From: Dysidea avara
Taxonomy: Eukaryota > Porifera > Demospongiae > Dictyoceratida > Dysideidae
Length of the DNA stretch: 64,000 bases
Assembly: GCF_963678975.1 (NCBI RefSeq)
Contig: NC_089275.1
Location: forward strand, 27,899,977-27,963,976
Reading direction: 5' to 3'
Position 1 is the first letter of the stretch, and each line of letters opens with the position of its first letter. Below, one piece after another: positions 1-11,837 of the stretch. The notes under the pieces are model-generated. The model was not told where the DNA came from and searched no databases. It was given only the letters and a program-made list of their open reading frames with translations. Both the position numbers and the translations under genes were made by a program.

Positions 1-1776
1 CGCGTGCATGTGATATCTTACTAATCACACATAGTGAGCATCCTTCATTCTTTGTAGTGCACATGTATCCAGTTCCGTATGACCATTAACCCATGCACTT
101 GAAAGGCTTCTTAACGTGATCATCTACATATGATATCACTAGTTGAAACACTTAATATGTGTTGTATACAATCACTGGACTGGACTGGTGGAATGGACTA
201 CTGGACTCAACTTTTTTTCAACACATATTTGGCCAACTGGTATTCCGTGTAGCTATTGCTACATATGAATACAGACTATGCAGGTGGACTATTGCTGAGC
301 GATTTTTGATATTCATAGACAGTGCGATATTGTTACTTGATATTGTGGAGTAACTACGCCTTAGCTAGTGCTATTTTAGACCTCTACTATTAGATCCAGA
401 TACAAGAAAGTACAGTTTCTAAACATTTTTACTCAAGACAGAATTGTGTTGGCAAGCTCATTGTAGTACGTATTTTTTAAATCCACGGTTAAGAAATAAG
501 ACGGTATCAACAACAGATATCACGGTTTAACTATTCAAGTACTAATGTGAACCTGTTTACTTGGCACTGCCTGTTCATATTAGTATTGTGTGCAATTAGC
601 AAAACAATTAGTTGAGCAGGTATCATTTGTTAATCAATCTTGATTTCTGAGCAGCAGTTGTTAGCTATATCACTGATATATTTGATGATGAAAGATCCAT
701 TTACCATTTTACAGTCTCTCGGTCCATTGTATGACTACTTTTCTTCTTATCATGGTGTAGAGTTGGGAAATATTTAATTTGTGACTTTGATTATTGCGTG
801 AGCTTTTAATGCGATTATTGCAATATTGCATATGAAAATTGAAACACAAATACACAGTTTGGAAAGTCTGTAATGTCAATATGAATGCTTGTTTTCACTG
901 AGCATTACTTGCAAATAAATTAATAAGTTAACCAACTGACATGGTATGCACAAACTGTATCAATTATGAGGCCTAGAATAGACACAAATTAGACAATAAG
1001 TGTGATAATTATAATTTTGTAATTTGAAAAATGTGATAAATATTGCCTATACAAAAAAATTACAATGCAACGGCTAAATATGTGTGATAATTAGACAATA
1101 ATATATTGGTAATTTATTGAAATATTGTCCAACCCTATCATGGGGTATAAATTGTACAGTACATATTTTAGTACGTAGTGGCCATGCATCCTGATGGTCA
1201 TTCAAGGCTACAAAATTGAGAGTAAATATAAGTGGCAGTTAACTGTTTTGCCATTGGTAGTCATACATAGCTGCAGTGACAAGTCTGGCATTGCCACACT
1301 GCTTTCCTGTGTGCATGTGTGTGTGTATGTGTGTCTGTGTATATGTGGGAAGGGATAACAAGAGAGGGTTAACCCTTAAACCCACACGTAACTTTTAGTA
1401 ACAATGAATTGAAAACGCATATTCATATATATATATCTGTTTTTACTCATGGCCTCAACAAAGTGCTGTAGCTGTCGAACAATAACTGTATGGCTACGAA
1501 ATTTCTACCTTGTATTCGTGATGTAATAAGGAATAAAACAGTACCTAGGGGTTTATCCTTCGACAAAAAGCTTGGGACTAAAACTTGCCGAGAAACAATG
1601 TGAAAACACGCATGCTAATATAATACAGCGCACGAGTAACGTCGCATGTACAGTCACGACGCGCGTGACGTGCACTCGAGTGACCCGTGTGGATACAACA
1701 AGGCTACAGTAATGCTCGACGATAGCTAACTTTACTCGAGAGCGTCACGCAAGATGAGATAACAGGTCTCACCTAT
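1..1776. other. AT-rich intergenic DNA, no gene recognised
   Basis: I see no convincing coding exon here. Short open frames are isolated and low in complexity. A TG-rich microsatellite lies near 1313-1340 and an AT run near 1424-1436. The first ~250 bp contain a segment (161-245) that recurs inverted at 8353-8440. A short motif near 1366-1384 (GGGTTAACCCTTAAACCCA) also has an inverted match near 8307-8325. Bases 1610-1780 are locally richer in CpG than their surroundings, but no promoter can be assigned. Confidence 0.5.
161..245 (+). repeat. Repeat end with inverted partner at 8353-8440
   Basis: The segment starts GTTGTATACAATCACTGGAC. Read on the opposite strand, 8440 down to 8353 starts with the same 20 bases and stays similar for about 85 bp, through the GGACTGGACT..GTGG stretch and a later CAACTGGT block. 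The two copies face each other and could be the ends of one old element or two unrelated insertions. No target duplication is visible. Confidence 0.55.
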
Positions 1777-2365
1777 GGTAGGGTCCGCAAACCAAAAAAT
1801 CGATATCTTCAAATCGACTTACAAACTATAGTCATGTGTAGGGGTAGGTCTAATCAAGAAAACACTAGAGTGGCAGCATATGTCTTCTATTGAAAATAAT
1901 GCGAAATACCTTGAATTTGATCGATTTTTCGCTGTCGTAATTTACAATGTTATTCCTTTAGGCCAAAGCTCTTTCTCAAGCTTTGAGAGGTTTTCCACTC
2001 TTCCTTTGGAGTATAGGTAGTTTAATATAATTAATTAATATTTGGTAGTGGCGTCGCGCGCATCACCCATCGTCGAAAAAAAAGACATTTCGTGATCTGG
2101 AGCACAGCAGACTTGCAGGAAATACTGCAACATTTACTGCAGTGATCACCTCCAAGTCAAGTACCTGTGTGCAGAATAAGGTGTGGATTGAAGTTTGTTG
2201 ACCATCTGGCTGAGGCCAGCCTCGCCTGATTTAGCAAAAATTCCTCCGCAATCCAACAAATATTGCAGTCTCGTGCACATAAGCACCTTTAAGTATGTTG
2301 AATTATGGAAATGATTACTCAGTACAAGTACAAACTTCCAGCAAAGACTAGATTACGAACACTTT
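1777..2365 (+). repeat. Left arm of long inverted repeat (~590 bp)
   Basis: From GGTAGGGTCCGCAAACC at 1777 this segment matches the reverse complement of about 6035-6619 over nearly 600 bp, with many substitutions and small indels (my estimate is 85-90% identity). The match fades near 2360, after a block containing GGAAATGATT.CTCAG. It has no coding signature: the ORF seen in the right arm is broken here. It is either one arm of a long-TIR element or one of two opposed copies of a dispersed repeat. Confidence 0.75.
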
Positions 2366-3624
2366 AATCAATTACGGCATGCGAAACGCGATTTATTGCA
2401 CTAAACCAAGGCTCTCGTTACTAATATATAATTTTACAAAAATATTGTGAAATATACTTGACAACCACTTTGAGTGCAGTTAAATAAACATGTTTGTGAT
2501 TGTTAATAAATTTCAGTGACATTATGTATAAAAAATCAATTTCTGACTGTTCTATAGGAATATCTGACTGCTCTATTGGAGAGTTTCCTTCATGCAAGTT
2601 ATACATATTATAGCTATGTGGCATTGGTGTAAATTGACCTATATAATTAATTTTAATGCTGGCATATTGCATGCTATAGTAAAATCACTGTGCCTATTTC
2701 TGAAAATCTTCCTCATAATTCTATACTCAACAGGGCTAAAAGGTATAGTCTAGACATAGCATCTGCATTTTCATTTTGATATGCAATGTACTATTTGGTA
2801 TGTATAATACTGATCCTACTTATGCATGGGGGCAGTATTAGCAATAATTATAGTAACTATCAAAAGCAGAAACCAAGGGTTTGCTCTAATTCCATAGTTG
2901 ATGGTATAGGGAAGAGTGGCTCTGCTGATTACTGAAAGGATATGTAAAATAAAATCAAAAGTTGAGATATACGCCTAAAAGCAATCTTCAAGACAACAGT
3001 TTAATGTATGTACATATTTGTATATCCTATCTGTGTGGGCCACTCTTATACATTCTATGTAATGTTCCAAGCTACTAAAATTCTACCTCAAAAACTTCAA
3101 AATCAGGACCCAGTGCAGGACAAATTTTCAACTATTTGAATTTTGTGAACAGATCTATATTAGTATGACAAAGTCATTGTGATAATTACTCTAAATTCAG
3201 TGGCATGTGACTACTGCTCTTATTAAAACTAATGTTGATCTAATCCATTATAACTATGCCAATTTTTAAGTTCCAGTAAATCATCCAATTGGCATCTCAT
3301 TATAGCAATTAAAATCAAAATTTCTTCCAAATCACAAAATAATAAACTTCATTTTTAGAGATTTTGTGTCATGGAAGTAACACTATGTATTTAATTTCTT
3401 GCACAGGATAGACATGATTGAGACTGAATAAGTTGCAATTGGCACTTTGGTACAAAATTAGCTACCAGGAAATATCACGGCTTTGTATGATAGTTTTCCA
3501 TGCAGATGTGATTTCAAGGCATGTAAAAACTTGTCTGGGGAGCATACCATTTGACCTTGCATGCTAATGCATCTGAGTATCACATAAAAATAGATGATCA
3601 GATAATTATAAAGTTCTAATTTAA
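2366..3624. other. AT-rich DNA without recognisable gene
   Basis: No gene is supported. At 2547-2588 there is a double copy of the recurrent GACTG(C/T)TCTAT motif discussed in the findings, in a diverged form (TATAGG and TTGGAG in place of TTAGAG). Confidence 0.45.
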
Positions 3625-4006
3625 GGCCACTCCAAATAAATTCTCTGTTTCCCGTCCTGGACTCAGGCATATTTGCATGCGGGTGGGCGGTCCATTTCCA
3701 TTATTTCATTATAAGATTGGCTAGCTTTTCAAGCCATTATTTGCCTGGCACAGCCAAAAAGGCTGGATAAAAGCATGCTTAAGCTTGTTCCTTCCTTTTT
3801 AAGTTGCAAAAATAACTCAAACATGAAGTTTGTGTTGACTTGAGACACGTGAGCTGACACTGTTTCAAGATAGCTTTTACTGAGCCTATCAGCATGCAAG
3901 AATAACCGGAAAATAATGGAAGAATACGGAATAATGGAGTATTTAGAGCTGGCAGTAACCAGATGTGGGCGGTGGACGGGAAACAGAGAATTTATTTGGA
4001 GTGGCC
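3625..4006. mobile_element. PIF/Harbinger-type MITE, TSD TAA
   Basis: This 382-bp element has a perfect 33-bp terminal inverted repeat, 3625-3657 against 3974-4006, beginning GGCCACTCCAAATAAATTCT. The bases TAA flank it on both sides (3622-3624 and 4007-4009). GGCC-type ends with a 3-bp T(A/T)A duplication are characteristic of PIF/Harbinger elements. No transposase is encoded, so it is non-autonomous. Two overlapping short ORFs on opposite strands are products of the arms. Confidence 0.85.
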
Positions 4007-4178
4007 TAACTATCAAAAAGGTGTGCATGATTATAACTATGCTGCATGACCTGCATAGCTATAGCTATATAGTTCTGGCCATGTACTCAAGACCTCTGGA
4101 CTCCATCCTTGCTACAGAAATGATCATCTTACTGCATGTGCTCACAGTGATTTATAATCATATCAAGTCAGTAACATT

Positions 4179-5931
4179 CAGGGGCGATTCTAGAGATTTT
4201 GCTGAGTGGTTTCCAAAAAAAATTATGGACCATAGTGTATGATTTGCACACTGATAATCAGGTGATTTAAGGGTGGCACACTGGAATCACCGCACAGTGC
4301 GCGAAGTGCACTCAGTGAAATGCGAAGCATGAGCCCTCTAGGGGGGTCTGGGGGCATGCCCCCCCCCCCCCCCCCCAGGAAATTTTAAAAAATTATGATA
4401 GTTGAGATTGAATCTGAATGCATTTTCAGGCATCTCACTATGCTCACAAAGTGTAAAAAATTCTATTCAATCTGAATAAAACAACTTATTTTCTTATAAG
4501 AGATACATGTACAACAGAGGTAGTAAAGTACCGTAGCTACACAACAATATAAAAGTAAAAATTATTAATCTTCTCCATTTTCATGCACCCGGAATGTTTT
4601 GTAGCAAAGATAGTTATCACTTTGTCAATGTCAATGTCTATTATGGCGATGGATGTTCATCAGTGCTAACCAATGAAGCCAAGCATAAACAAAGGATTGC
4701 TTTTTCCCATATTTGTGTGTGATGGAAAGCAAGTACCTTTAGTTGGCTTAAAATGATTGGTAATTGCATTCAGCCGCTTGTGATCACTTAACCTTTTACC
4801 AACATATGAACTAAAATCATTTGGTCTAGTAGGGTTTATAAGGTGGTGCAGTAGAATAGTACTTGAACAATCTTAAGAATTAATGCAGTCCTTGTTTGCA
4901 CCCATGTCTTCAATTGTCGCTTCATTAGATACTTCAATTATGTCTTCATCAGAACTGTCATCTGAATCTATGATCACACAAACAATCTCTTCTTCATATT
5001 CTCCTGACTGCCCTCACAAACATCAGAACCTACAGACATGCACAAGATTAACTGCTAGCACTATATCCTATAGCGTAATAATGTAAACACCTCATTCTTG
5101 GTTGTTTGCAATACTAAGCACGATTACGTAGTTGGTACTTGCTAACGCTGAGGTTGAGCATTTGAACACACTACTCCAATTAGCTAGCAGCATTTGATAA
5201 CTCACAATTCTTTATAATGAGCTGCATCTAGCTATATTTAATGAAGTCACTAGCATTGCTATTAAAAAACATTCTTTCACAAAGCCACACTGTATAATTG
5301 TAATTGCTATTTCACTAGGCATAGGGACTCACACATGGATATCCATGCAAAGGGTAACTACTGCAGTGGCAGAGGAAGTAGTTGATATGAGGGGGGCTGA
5401 CCAGGAGCGGATAAATGAAGAAGAAAATAAAGGTCACAGCCAGCTGACAATAGCTGCCCACCTCACCAGTTACACATTTATAGCTGATAAACTATATAAA
5501 AATCCTTACATGGCTCACTAAACACTGCTCTAATACTGTGACTACTTTATAGAGTGACTGCTCTATTAGAGTATCTCGATCTTTACAAAGGTTTTCAGCC
5601 CCACTCCAAGAAGGATAATTTCGGCGTGACCCCCTCAACAGACCGAGGGGGTGTTCAGCCCCCTAGCCCCTCCCCTCCTTTCCGCCGCCTATGAGCTACT
5701 GTCTAGCTCTCCCAGACAAGCAATTATAATATACACAAATCACTTACCTATCCTCAGTCAGGCTTTTTGAGCTCCTGTATTCGCCAAACTGCTTCTCATC
5801 TTCTTCTAACAGTTCTGCCACGTGGCACATGGAGTAAAATCAAATGTCTCGTAGTGTGCTTTAATTACAATAATCATAAAAATTCTGAGTGGTTTCCGGA
5901 AACCCCAGAAACCTCCCTAAAACCGCGCCTG
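4179..5931. mobile_element. hAT-like DNA transposon, TSD GTAACATT
   Basis: The element begins CAGGGGCGATTCTAG and ends with the complement of an imperfect version (CCGCGCCTG). It is flanked by a perfect 8-bp duplication GTAACATT at 4171-4178 and 5932-5939. An 8-bp duplication and CAGGGGCG-type ends point to hAT. The body (1,753 bp) holds an 18-base C run at about 4361-4378. The only longish frame, 4883-5086 on +, is Ser-rich and matches no family I recognise, so I treat the element as non-autonomous or decayed. Another hAT-like element (5364-5693) is inserted in it. Confidence 0.82.
5364..5693. mobile_element. Nested hAT-like MITE
   Basis: This 330-bp insertion lies inside the 4179-5931 element. 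Its ends are CAGTGGCAGAGGAAG on the left and, reading inward from the right, CATAGGCGGCGGAAAG. Flanks are AACTACTG (5356-5363) and AGCTACTG (5694-5701), an 8-bp duplication with one change. It carries one copy of the recurrent TGACTGCTCTATTAGAGTAT motif at about 5552-5585. The C/G-rich right end resembles the many CAGTGGCGGA-type hAT ends seen across animals. Confidence 0.7.
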
Positions 5932-6034
5932 GTAACATTATGCTGAATTCCGTAGAACTTTCATTACAAGAGTTTTAGTTTTGCACCGGAAATAAATTGC
6001 ATTATCGGCTAACTGTAAAATTTCCGTCAGTAAT

Positions 6035-6619
6035 CAAGCCATTGCTGTTAGTTTATACTTGCTCTGAGCAATCATTTCCATACTTCAACACACCTAAAGG
6101 TGTTAATTTGCACGAAACTGCAGTATTTGTTGGATCGTGGAGGAAATTTTCGCTAAATCAGGCGAGGCTAGTCTCAGCCAGATGGTCAACAAACTTCAAT
6201 CCACACCTTATTCTGCACACAGGTACTTGACTTGGAGGTGATCACTGCAGTAAATGTTGCAGTATTTCCTGCATGTCTGCTGTGCTCCAGATCACGAAGC
6301 GTCTTTTTTTTCGCCGATCGGCTATGCGCGCGACACCACTACCAAGTATTAATTAATTATGTTAAACTACCTATACTTCAAAGTAAGAGTGGACAACCTC
6401 TCAAAGCTTGAGAGAGTGCTTTGGCCCAAAAGAATAATATTGGAAAATACGACGGCGAAAAATCAATCGGATTCAAGGTATTTCGCGTTATTTTCGCTAG
6501 AAGACATAGACGAAATTTGCTGCCACTCTAATGTTTTCTTGATTAGACCTACCCCTACACATGACTATAGTTTGTAAGTCGATTTGAAGATATCCATATT
6601 TTGGTTTGCGGACCCTACC
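6035..6619 (-). repeat. Right arm of long inverted repeat
   Basis: This is the inverted counterpart of 1777-2365, ending GCGGACCCTACC at 6619. Between the arms lie the Harbinger MITE and the two nested hAT elements, so the spacing between arms has grown since they formed. Flanking bases (ACCTAT on the left, TAAGAT on the right) give no clean target duplication. Overlapping ORFs at 5997-6577 are not conserved in the other arm. Confidence 0.75.
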
Positions 6620-7937
6620 TAAGATCTTGGGAGGCGACACTGGCTCAGTTCCGCCAGCTGTGTAGTCTCCTATTGCAATGCCTGTGTTCAACCGAATACT
6701 CGGTAACTTAGCTACTGACTTGACCTCGACTCTGTCACGGACTACAGTCAGTACTGTAGCTAGCAGTAGGCGTAAACCTAGATGGATTGGTCGCCAAGTA
6801 ATGCCAGTTAGTGCATTTTTCTAATTCGTATTTTCTTTATCTAGATAGTTAAAGGAATGGTCAACCGAAGTTTCAACTCTAGAAGCCAAAAAATTTCGAA
6901 GTTACAGCGCTACGAAGGGGCTTATAAGTGCTAACAGCAAAAAATCGATTTGTAAACAACAGGCGTTTAATAAAACGATCATAACATACGGATGTAGTCC
7001 TCTACCAAGATGAAACTTGCACCATCGAATTCTCCACGAACAAGCAAATCCATTGCTGGGTAGGTTTTGTCTGCCAGGCCTTTCATATGTCCACGACGTA
7101 CCGGGGAAGGCGAACGAACTTGAGAAAAAGCGATAGTGAACGCTCGTCCAACGCAAGGCAGACTAACGTTGATATCTTTTGTCTCCTTGAGAGTACTGAC
7201 ACGAAACAAAGATTTTGGAACTCCTCTTGCTTTTGGGATCACGATGCTACCAAGTTTTGTGGTGTTATCACTTTCCTTCATTGTGAAACAAACGCTTTAG
7301 AGTTTACGGATTTTTTTCGTTTTCATAAATATTCGACCCATTGCGTTCTGCGGGCTCAGCATGCGTTTATTGCATTCTACTGTATAATTAACTAGCTAGG
7401 CTTGCACGAACATAATTATGGGACCTATCACAAATGTTTATGTGATTTAAGTGTTGTATGAAGTTACTAAACTCAGTAGCGAGTGTTCTCATGTGTGGTG
7501 AGTTTCTCGCGCGGCTAGTGCATATCCGCGTAATATTCCACAGGTATTGTACAGTACATTGCAAAATAATGATCCCGCGAGAAGATGCGAGCATTACTCG
7601 CATGTGTATACTCGCGACGTTACCTTTGAGCTGTACTGTACATACCTACAGAAAATAAATCATAACTCCCTCCCAATTTACTGTAACAGGTTGAAATAAA
7701 CACTAACAGTTTTGCCATTCCTGGAGAATCATGGCACAAATTATAAGCCTCATGCGCATCAGACATTTATAAAAATAACTGCCAGGCTATGCACTTATGA
7801 AGTAGGAGAAACCAGACATTGACCTTCAGTGCATCATAACAAGTGAGTGTGCAATGATTATTCATCATTGTCTAAGTAGCCCAATGAATATAGGTGGTTT
7901 TTGGGCTAAATTAAAATTAAAATTAAATGTATAATAT
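6620..7937. other. Unique/diverged repeat DNA, no gene supported
   Basis: A stretch around 7190-7330 resembles 34460-34590 and, more weakly, 35510-35540. All share a CGAAACAAAGATTT..GAACTCC block, suggesting remnants of one old transposon family. On the - strand the shared block reads GV(P/Q)KSLFR, which could be an old coding piece, but neighbouring frames do not agree between copies. No real gene can be called. Confidence 0.4.
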
Positions 7938-8186
7938 GTGACCAAATTTTGGACAATCACCCATATGGGCGTATGTGAAATAATTAGAATTTTCATGTTT
8001 AATGAGTTACTATTAAGAGGAGAGTACAGTTTTAAAACATTTCAAGAATTTTCTTGTAATTTAAGGCATTGAGAATGGCTTACGATCATTAACAAGTAGA
8101 TTTACGCAGTAAATTGTGTTATTTGATCATTAAATATTTTAGATGTCAAATGCGCCCATATGGTTGATTTTCCAAAATTTGGTCAC
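7938..8186. mobile_element. MITE with ~33-bp TIRs
   Basis: The ends are GTGACCAAATTTTGG..AATC..CCATATGGGCG on both sides, read inward (7938-7971 and 8153-8186), with a few mismatches. The interior is AT-rich and non-coding. A target duplication is not clear, so the superfamily is unassigned. Confidence 0.75.
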
Positions 8187-8352
8187 TAATGTAGTTAGAC
8201 AAGCTTCATACACTGCCTTGTTTAGAAGCCTTCACATAATCATCCATTAGTACTAATAATTGTGTGTATTTCAAGCTTTATAAAAAATACTAATATATCG
8301 GCATATATGGGTTTAAGGGTTAACCATATGAGACTAGCATATTCTGCTTTCC

Positions 8353-8440
8353 AACCAGTTGCCAAAATGGTTGGTTGAAAAAGGAAAAAAATGAGTTCAG
8401 TGACCCAGTCCACTAGTCCAGTCCAGTGATTGTATACAAC
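8353..8440 (-). repeat. Inverted partner of 161-245
   Basis: Read on the - strand from 8440 this starts GTTGTATACAATCACTGGAC, like the segment at 161. The remaining ~65 bp are similar with small indels. Confidence 0.55.
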
Positions 8441-10304
8441 TCTTAATGGCTCCAGCAATTCAGGTTGGCTAGTGCACTTAAAAGGATTCTATTGTCATTG
8501 TGTTTGATTGGCTATTTATATTATACCACTTTCTTGTAATACTTCAATGCTTCTGTGATTCTGTCATTTCATTGGCTGTTTCACAGTGTAATTACAAAAC
8601 AAGCCATGTGATTTGGGATTAATTGCACTCCTACTATTGGAACTACGTAATGTATAGCACACTAAATTGGTGATTAGTCCTTGGTTTCCCAAATATTACA
8701 AATTTCTTTAACCATAATTATACTCCTTGTTTTTAGTCGCATAACTCTTGTATAGCTGCAGTTGTCATTACAAATTTTTAGCAGTGCTTTTTACATAATT
8801 ATATGGATAAATAATCAAATTAGATTTATGATGTCGTAAAATTTGCAAAATAGCTATATCAATGTGTGTTACAATAAAATTAATCTGTTTATTTAACTGT
8901 TGGAATTTTGCTGGATTGTTACACTATTTAGGTACAATCAAAAAATCAATGCAAATGATTATTGTATGATGATTTTATAACAATAATACTGTTATGATGT
9001 AGATGTGGGAAAAAAATAGATGGCTTGTTCTAATTAATCCTTATAAGCACTTTTTATACTAAGAAAGTGCATATCTGTTAATAAAACCCTTGCATTTAGG
9101 TAGCTATGTGCTATGTGTAATGCTTTTCAGAAGATGGCGATTCAGCATCTGCAGTGTGACAACCTGTTAAAGAAACATAATACGTAAATTAGGTACATTT
9201 CTGCAGTAGCTTCTTGCATTTGCTCTTGGATGTACTGTCTGTCACAAGTGACAGGCAAAGGCAGCAATACTCCATCACCACTTGGGGTCCAGAGAACTGA
9301 ATCGCGGGCCAAAACTTCGCAGCAAGCAGCCCTTACAATGCGATGACAACATGCATCCTCCATTGACACTTCTTCAGTTTGTGCCCAAAGCCAATCAACA
9401 CCAACCATGCCGCTGGTGAATTCTGGACACGAGTTTTCTATTGTAGAGTTACCAGACCGTTTCGGAGCAGGCGCTTATAATTTCCAATCGATAAGCGCCG
9501 TGCGGAGAAATAGGGTCTGGCAATGCAAGACTAGTGGGAGATGAAGTGTTGTTGAGGGTTTAATAGCTATAAATGGTGTCAGTTAAGTGTAGCTACATGC
9601 ATGCTACTGAAATACAGTGGTATAATAGTTGTTTGATATGACAAATTGTTAGTACAACAATGTTTATATATTTAGACTGTAACCGAGCTAAATTTAAAAG
9701 GGGGTTTCTGTCAAAACCCCAGAAACCCACCTAGATCCGCCACTGCCATTTAATTCACCATTAAATTTTCCATCAATCCATATTATGACTCATGTGAGTA
9801 AACCCACAATTGAAATTGAAACACATAGATGCAACTAGCTGTTGTTAATGTTGGTAGTAGGACTAATGGTCCTTGGATACAACCCCCATCCTAGGATGGT
9901 GGTTGGGTTTGGTAAATGTATAGGTTCCCAGAGTCCCACTGCAGCACTTCCAGTATTCGCAAAGTCCTTTCTCACCTTCTACTGGTATAATACTACAAAC
10001 CTAAGTACCACACTGGTCTCATTTACCAACCAACCTAATGGCTTGGGGATGACCTGTCCATATTTACTAGTGCCATGGAAAGGTGAGTGATTAGCGAACC
10101 TTTCCCCAAAGCCAACCCAATTAGGAAACCTGTAACACAACTGGTTCATATGTACGGTGCTAAACTGCAACATTGGAGGTCCATACTGACAAAGATGCAC
10201 AACAAAAGATACACTCACCCAGATGAGGATGCAGTATTGTGTAGCAAGTAATGATATGATTGAAATATACTTATAGTTATAGGTAGCAAGCCTTAGACAA
10301 ATAC
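8441..10304. other. Gene-poor DNA with hAT-end remnants
   Basis: No coding exon is supported. Around 9690-9745 a CAAAACCCCAGAAACCCACC..GATCCGCCACTGCC stretch looks like the terminus of a hAT-type repeat in - orientation, but I could not find its other end. The remaining sequence is AT-rich. Confidence 0.4.
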
Positions 10305-10595
10305 AGATCAGTTGGAATATACGGCACCTACCTAATATTAGGAGAAGCGCTCGTAGGATTAGGAAAAGCGCTAGTAGGATTAGGAAAAACGCTAGTAGGA
10401 TTAGGAAAAGCGCTAGTAAGATTAGGAAAAGCGCTAGTAGGATTAGGAAAAGCACTAGTAAGATTAGGAAAAGTGCTAGTAGGATTAGGAAAAGCTCTAG
10501 TAGGATTAGGAAAAGCGCTCCTAGGATTTAGGATTAGGGGTAGGGTATGGGTTAGATATATAGACCACGCAGGTGCCGTATATTCCAACTGATCC
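10305..10595. mobile_element. TIR element with internal 21-bp minisatellite, TSD ACAAATAC
   Basis: The ends form an inverted repeat of about 24 bp (GATCAGTTGGAATATACGGC then ACCT). Perfect 8-bp copies of ACAAATAC flank it (10297-10304 and 10596-10603), a hAT-like duplication length, although the ends do not start with the usual CAGGG. The core (about 10335-10530) is roughly nine copies of a 21-bp unit, AGGATTAGGAAAAGCGCTAGT, with single-base changes. Open frames across it on the - strand only reflect the 21-bp period. Confidence 0.85.
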
Positions 10596-10959
10596 ACAAA
10601 TACTACTCAGGGTGGATTTGGAGCAGAGTTGGTGAAGTCTAGTGGAGGCGGCATGGCTGGATCAAGCGGACATTGTGGATGTTTGGCTGCCCCGTGAAAG
10701 ATGGGCAGAGCCTTCTGCCAATTCCGTGAATGTTGAATAGGGTTTTCTTAGTTAGGCGATGACTACCGTTGATGATTCTCGGTGAGTCTGTTCCATTATA
10801 AAACTTTTATATAATAAATTATTTCCACGTGCTGTTGTGGTTACGAAGTGTTAAACTATCATCAGTATTACGTAATCAAAAACGAGCTGGCATCTAGTTT
10901 GACACAACATATTGTTGTGGCTGAGCATTTTCAGTGTTTTCAGCAAATTCAGTGTCATT

Positions 10960-11129
10960 ATAGCGTAGTGCAGAGCTGTCTTACCTCTGCTCGAAAAACA
11001 GGCCTTTCGTCGGCCGCCCACGTATATAATTAGCGTTTAAGGAGCAAAAGCCTCTCATATGCATATAATTGTACCTATTGGTATTTATCTACACTGGTCA
11101 GCAAATTTAGCTTTATTGTAGCGTAGTGC
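10960..11129 (+). repeat. Tandem-duplicated segment, second copy split by transposon
   Basis: The segment containing GCGTAGTGC..TTACCTCTGCTCGAAAAA and GAGCAAAAGCCTC recurs immediately downstream. In the second copy GCGTAGTGC (11121-11129) is separated from CCTCTGCTCGAAAAA (12267 on) by the Harbinger element 11133-12263. The second copy then runs to about 12363. Confidence 0.7.
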
Positions 11130-11718
11130 TTAGGCCATACCTAATTGAAAAATAGTTGCTCAGATTTTTTAAGGAAAAGTTAGGGTTGGTAGGTCGAAAA
11201 AAAAGCATATGTTTAAAAAAAACATTCTAAACGTGTCATTCCATTGTTGACAATGAATTGTATGAGGGTACACAACAACAGCTCCTTTCTTCGCTATAAC
11301 AGATAACCACGCATTGGCCGCCATTTCTGCTACAGGTCCACCAACATCACGTGATTGTTAATCACGTGAGGTTTTTTTTGGTCTTTTATAAAAAGAGGGT
11401 CGGTCGAGTCCGAGCAACAACTTTTCAAATCTAGGCGTTAGGGAGAGCACGTTAGCACTCCGTAAAATTAAAGCTCACGTGATTTCACGTGACCTGATGA
11501 TGTCACACAAACCCACGTTGTGTGATACATCATCGTCCGGGTGCATTCACTCCGGACTTGCAGCTCCAAGGCTACATCAAGTGTGAAATTCAGTGCATCG
11601 TTTTTATACCCCTCCTAGCTGAAATCGATGGTGGGTATCTATAGACAACGTTTTGAAAACGTTTTTAGACTGTACTGAACTTAGAAAAAAACTGAAAAGT
11701 CTCGAGCGAAAAAAAAGG

Positions 11719-11793
11719 TGAACTACAGTGGGAATCGAACCTTCGACCACTTGATTTCAAGCCTCATGCACTACCGCTTCGCTACTGTGACTA
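11719..11793 (-). repeat. tRNA-like segment (SINE head or tRNA pseudogene)
   Basis: Read on the - strand, TAGCGAAGCGGTAGTGC resembles an internal A box. About 31 bases later GGTTCGATTCC is a perfect B box. The spacing suits a tRNA-derived pol III promoter. The anticodon region (CTTGAAATCAAG) loosely resembles tRNA-Ser(UGA), but neither the anticodon stem nor the T stem pairs properly, so this is not a functional tRNA. A T-rich run follows in - orientation, which could act as a terminator. It may be a SINE or an old tRNA pseudogene captured by the Harbinger element. Confidence 0.55.
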
Positions 11794-11837
11794 CTTGTAT
11801 AATATTTACTAATTTTAGCTATAAAAGTCTAACACTC

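Noticed and set aside
6902..7281. Two overlapping - strand frames of 84 and 100 aa
   Set aside because: They share only a KSLFR stretch with 34.5 kb. The surrounding frames disagree between copies and there is no splice or domain evidence; a decayed transposon is more likely.
10328..10597. Pro/Asn-rich frame (FPNPTSAFPNPTS..)
   Set aside because: It is a by-product of the 21-bp tandem repeat in a transposon, and the opposite frames are open for the same reason.
11719..11793. Functional tRNA gene on the - strand
   Set aside because: The B box is perfect, but the anticodon and T stems do not pair, so I list it only as tRNA-like.
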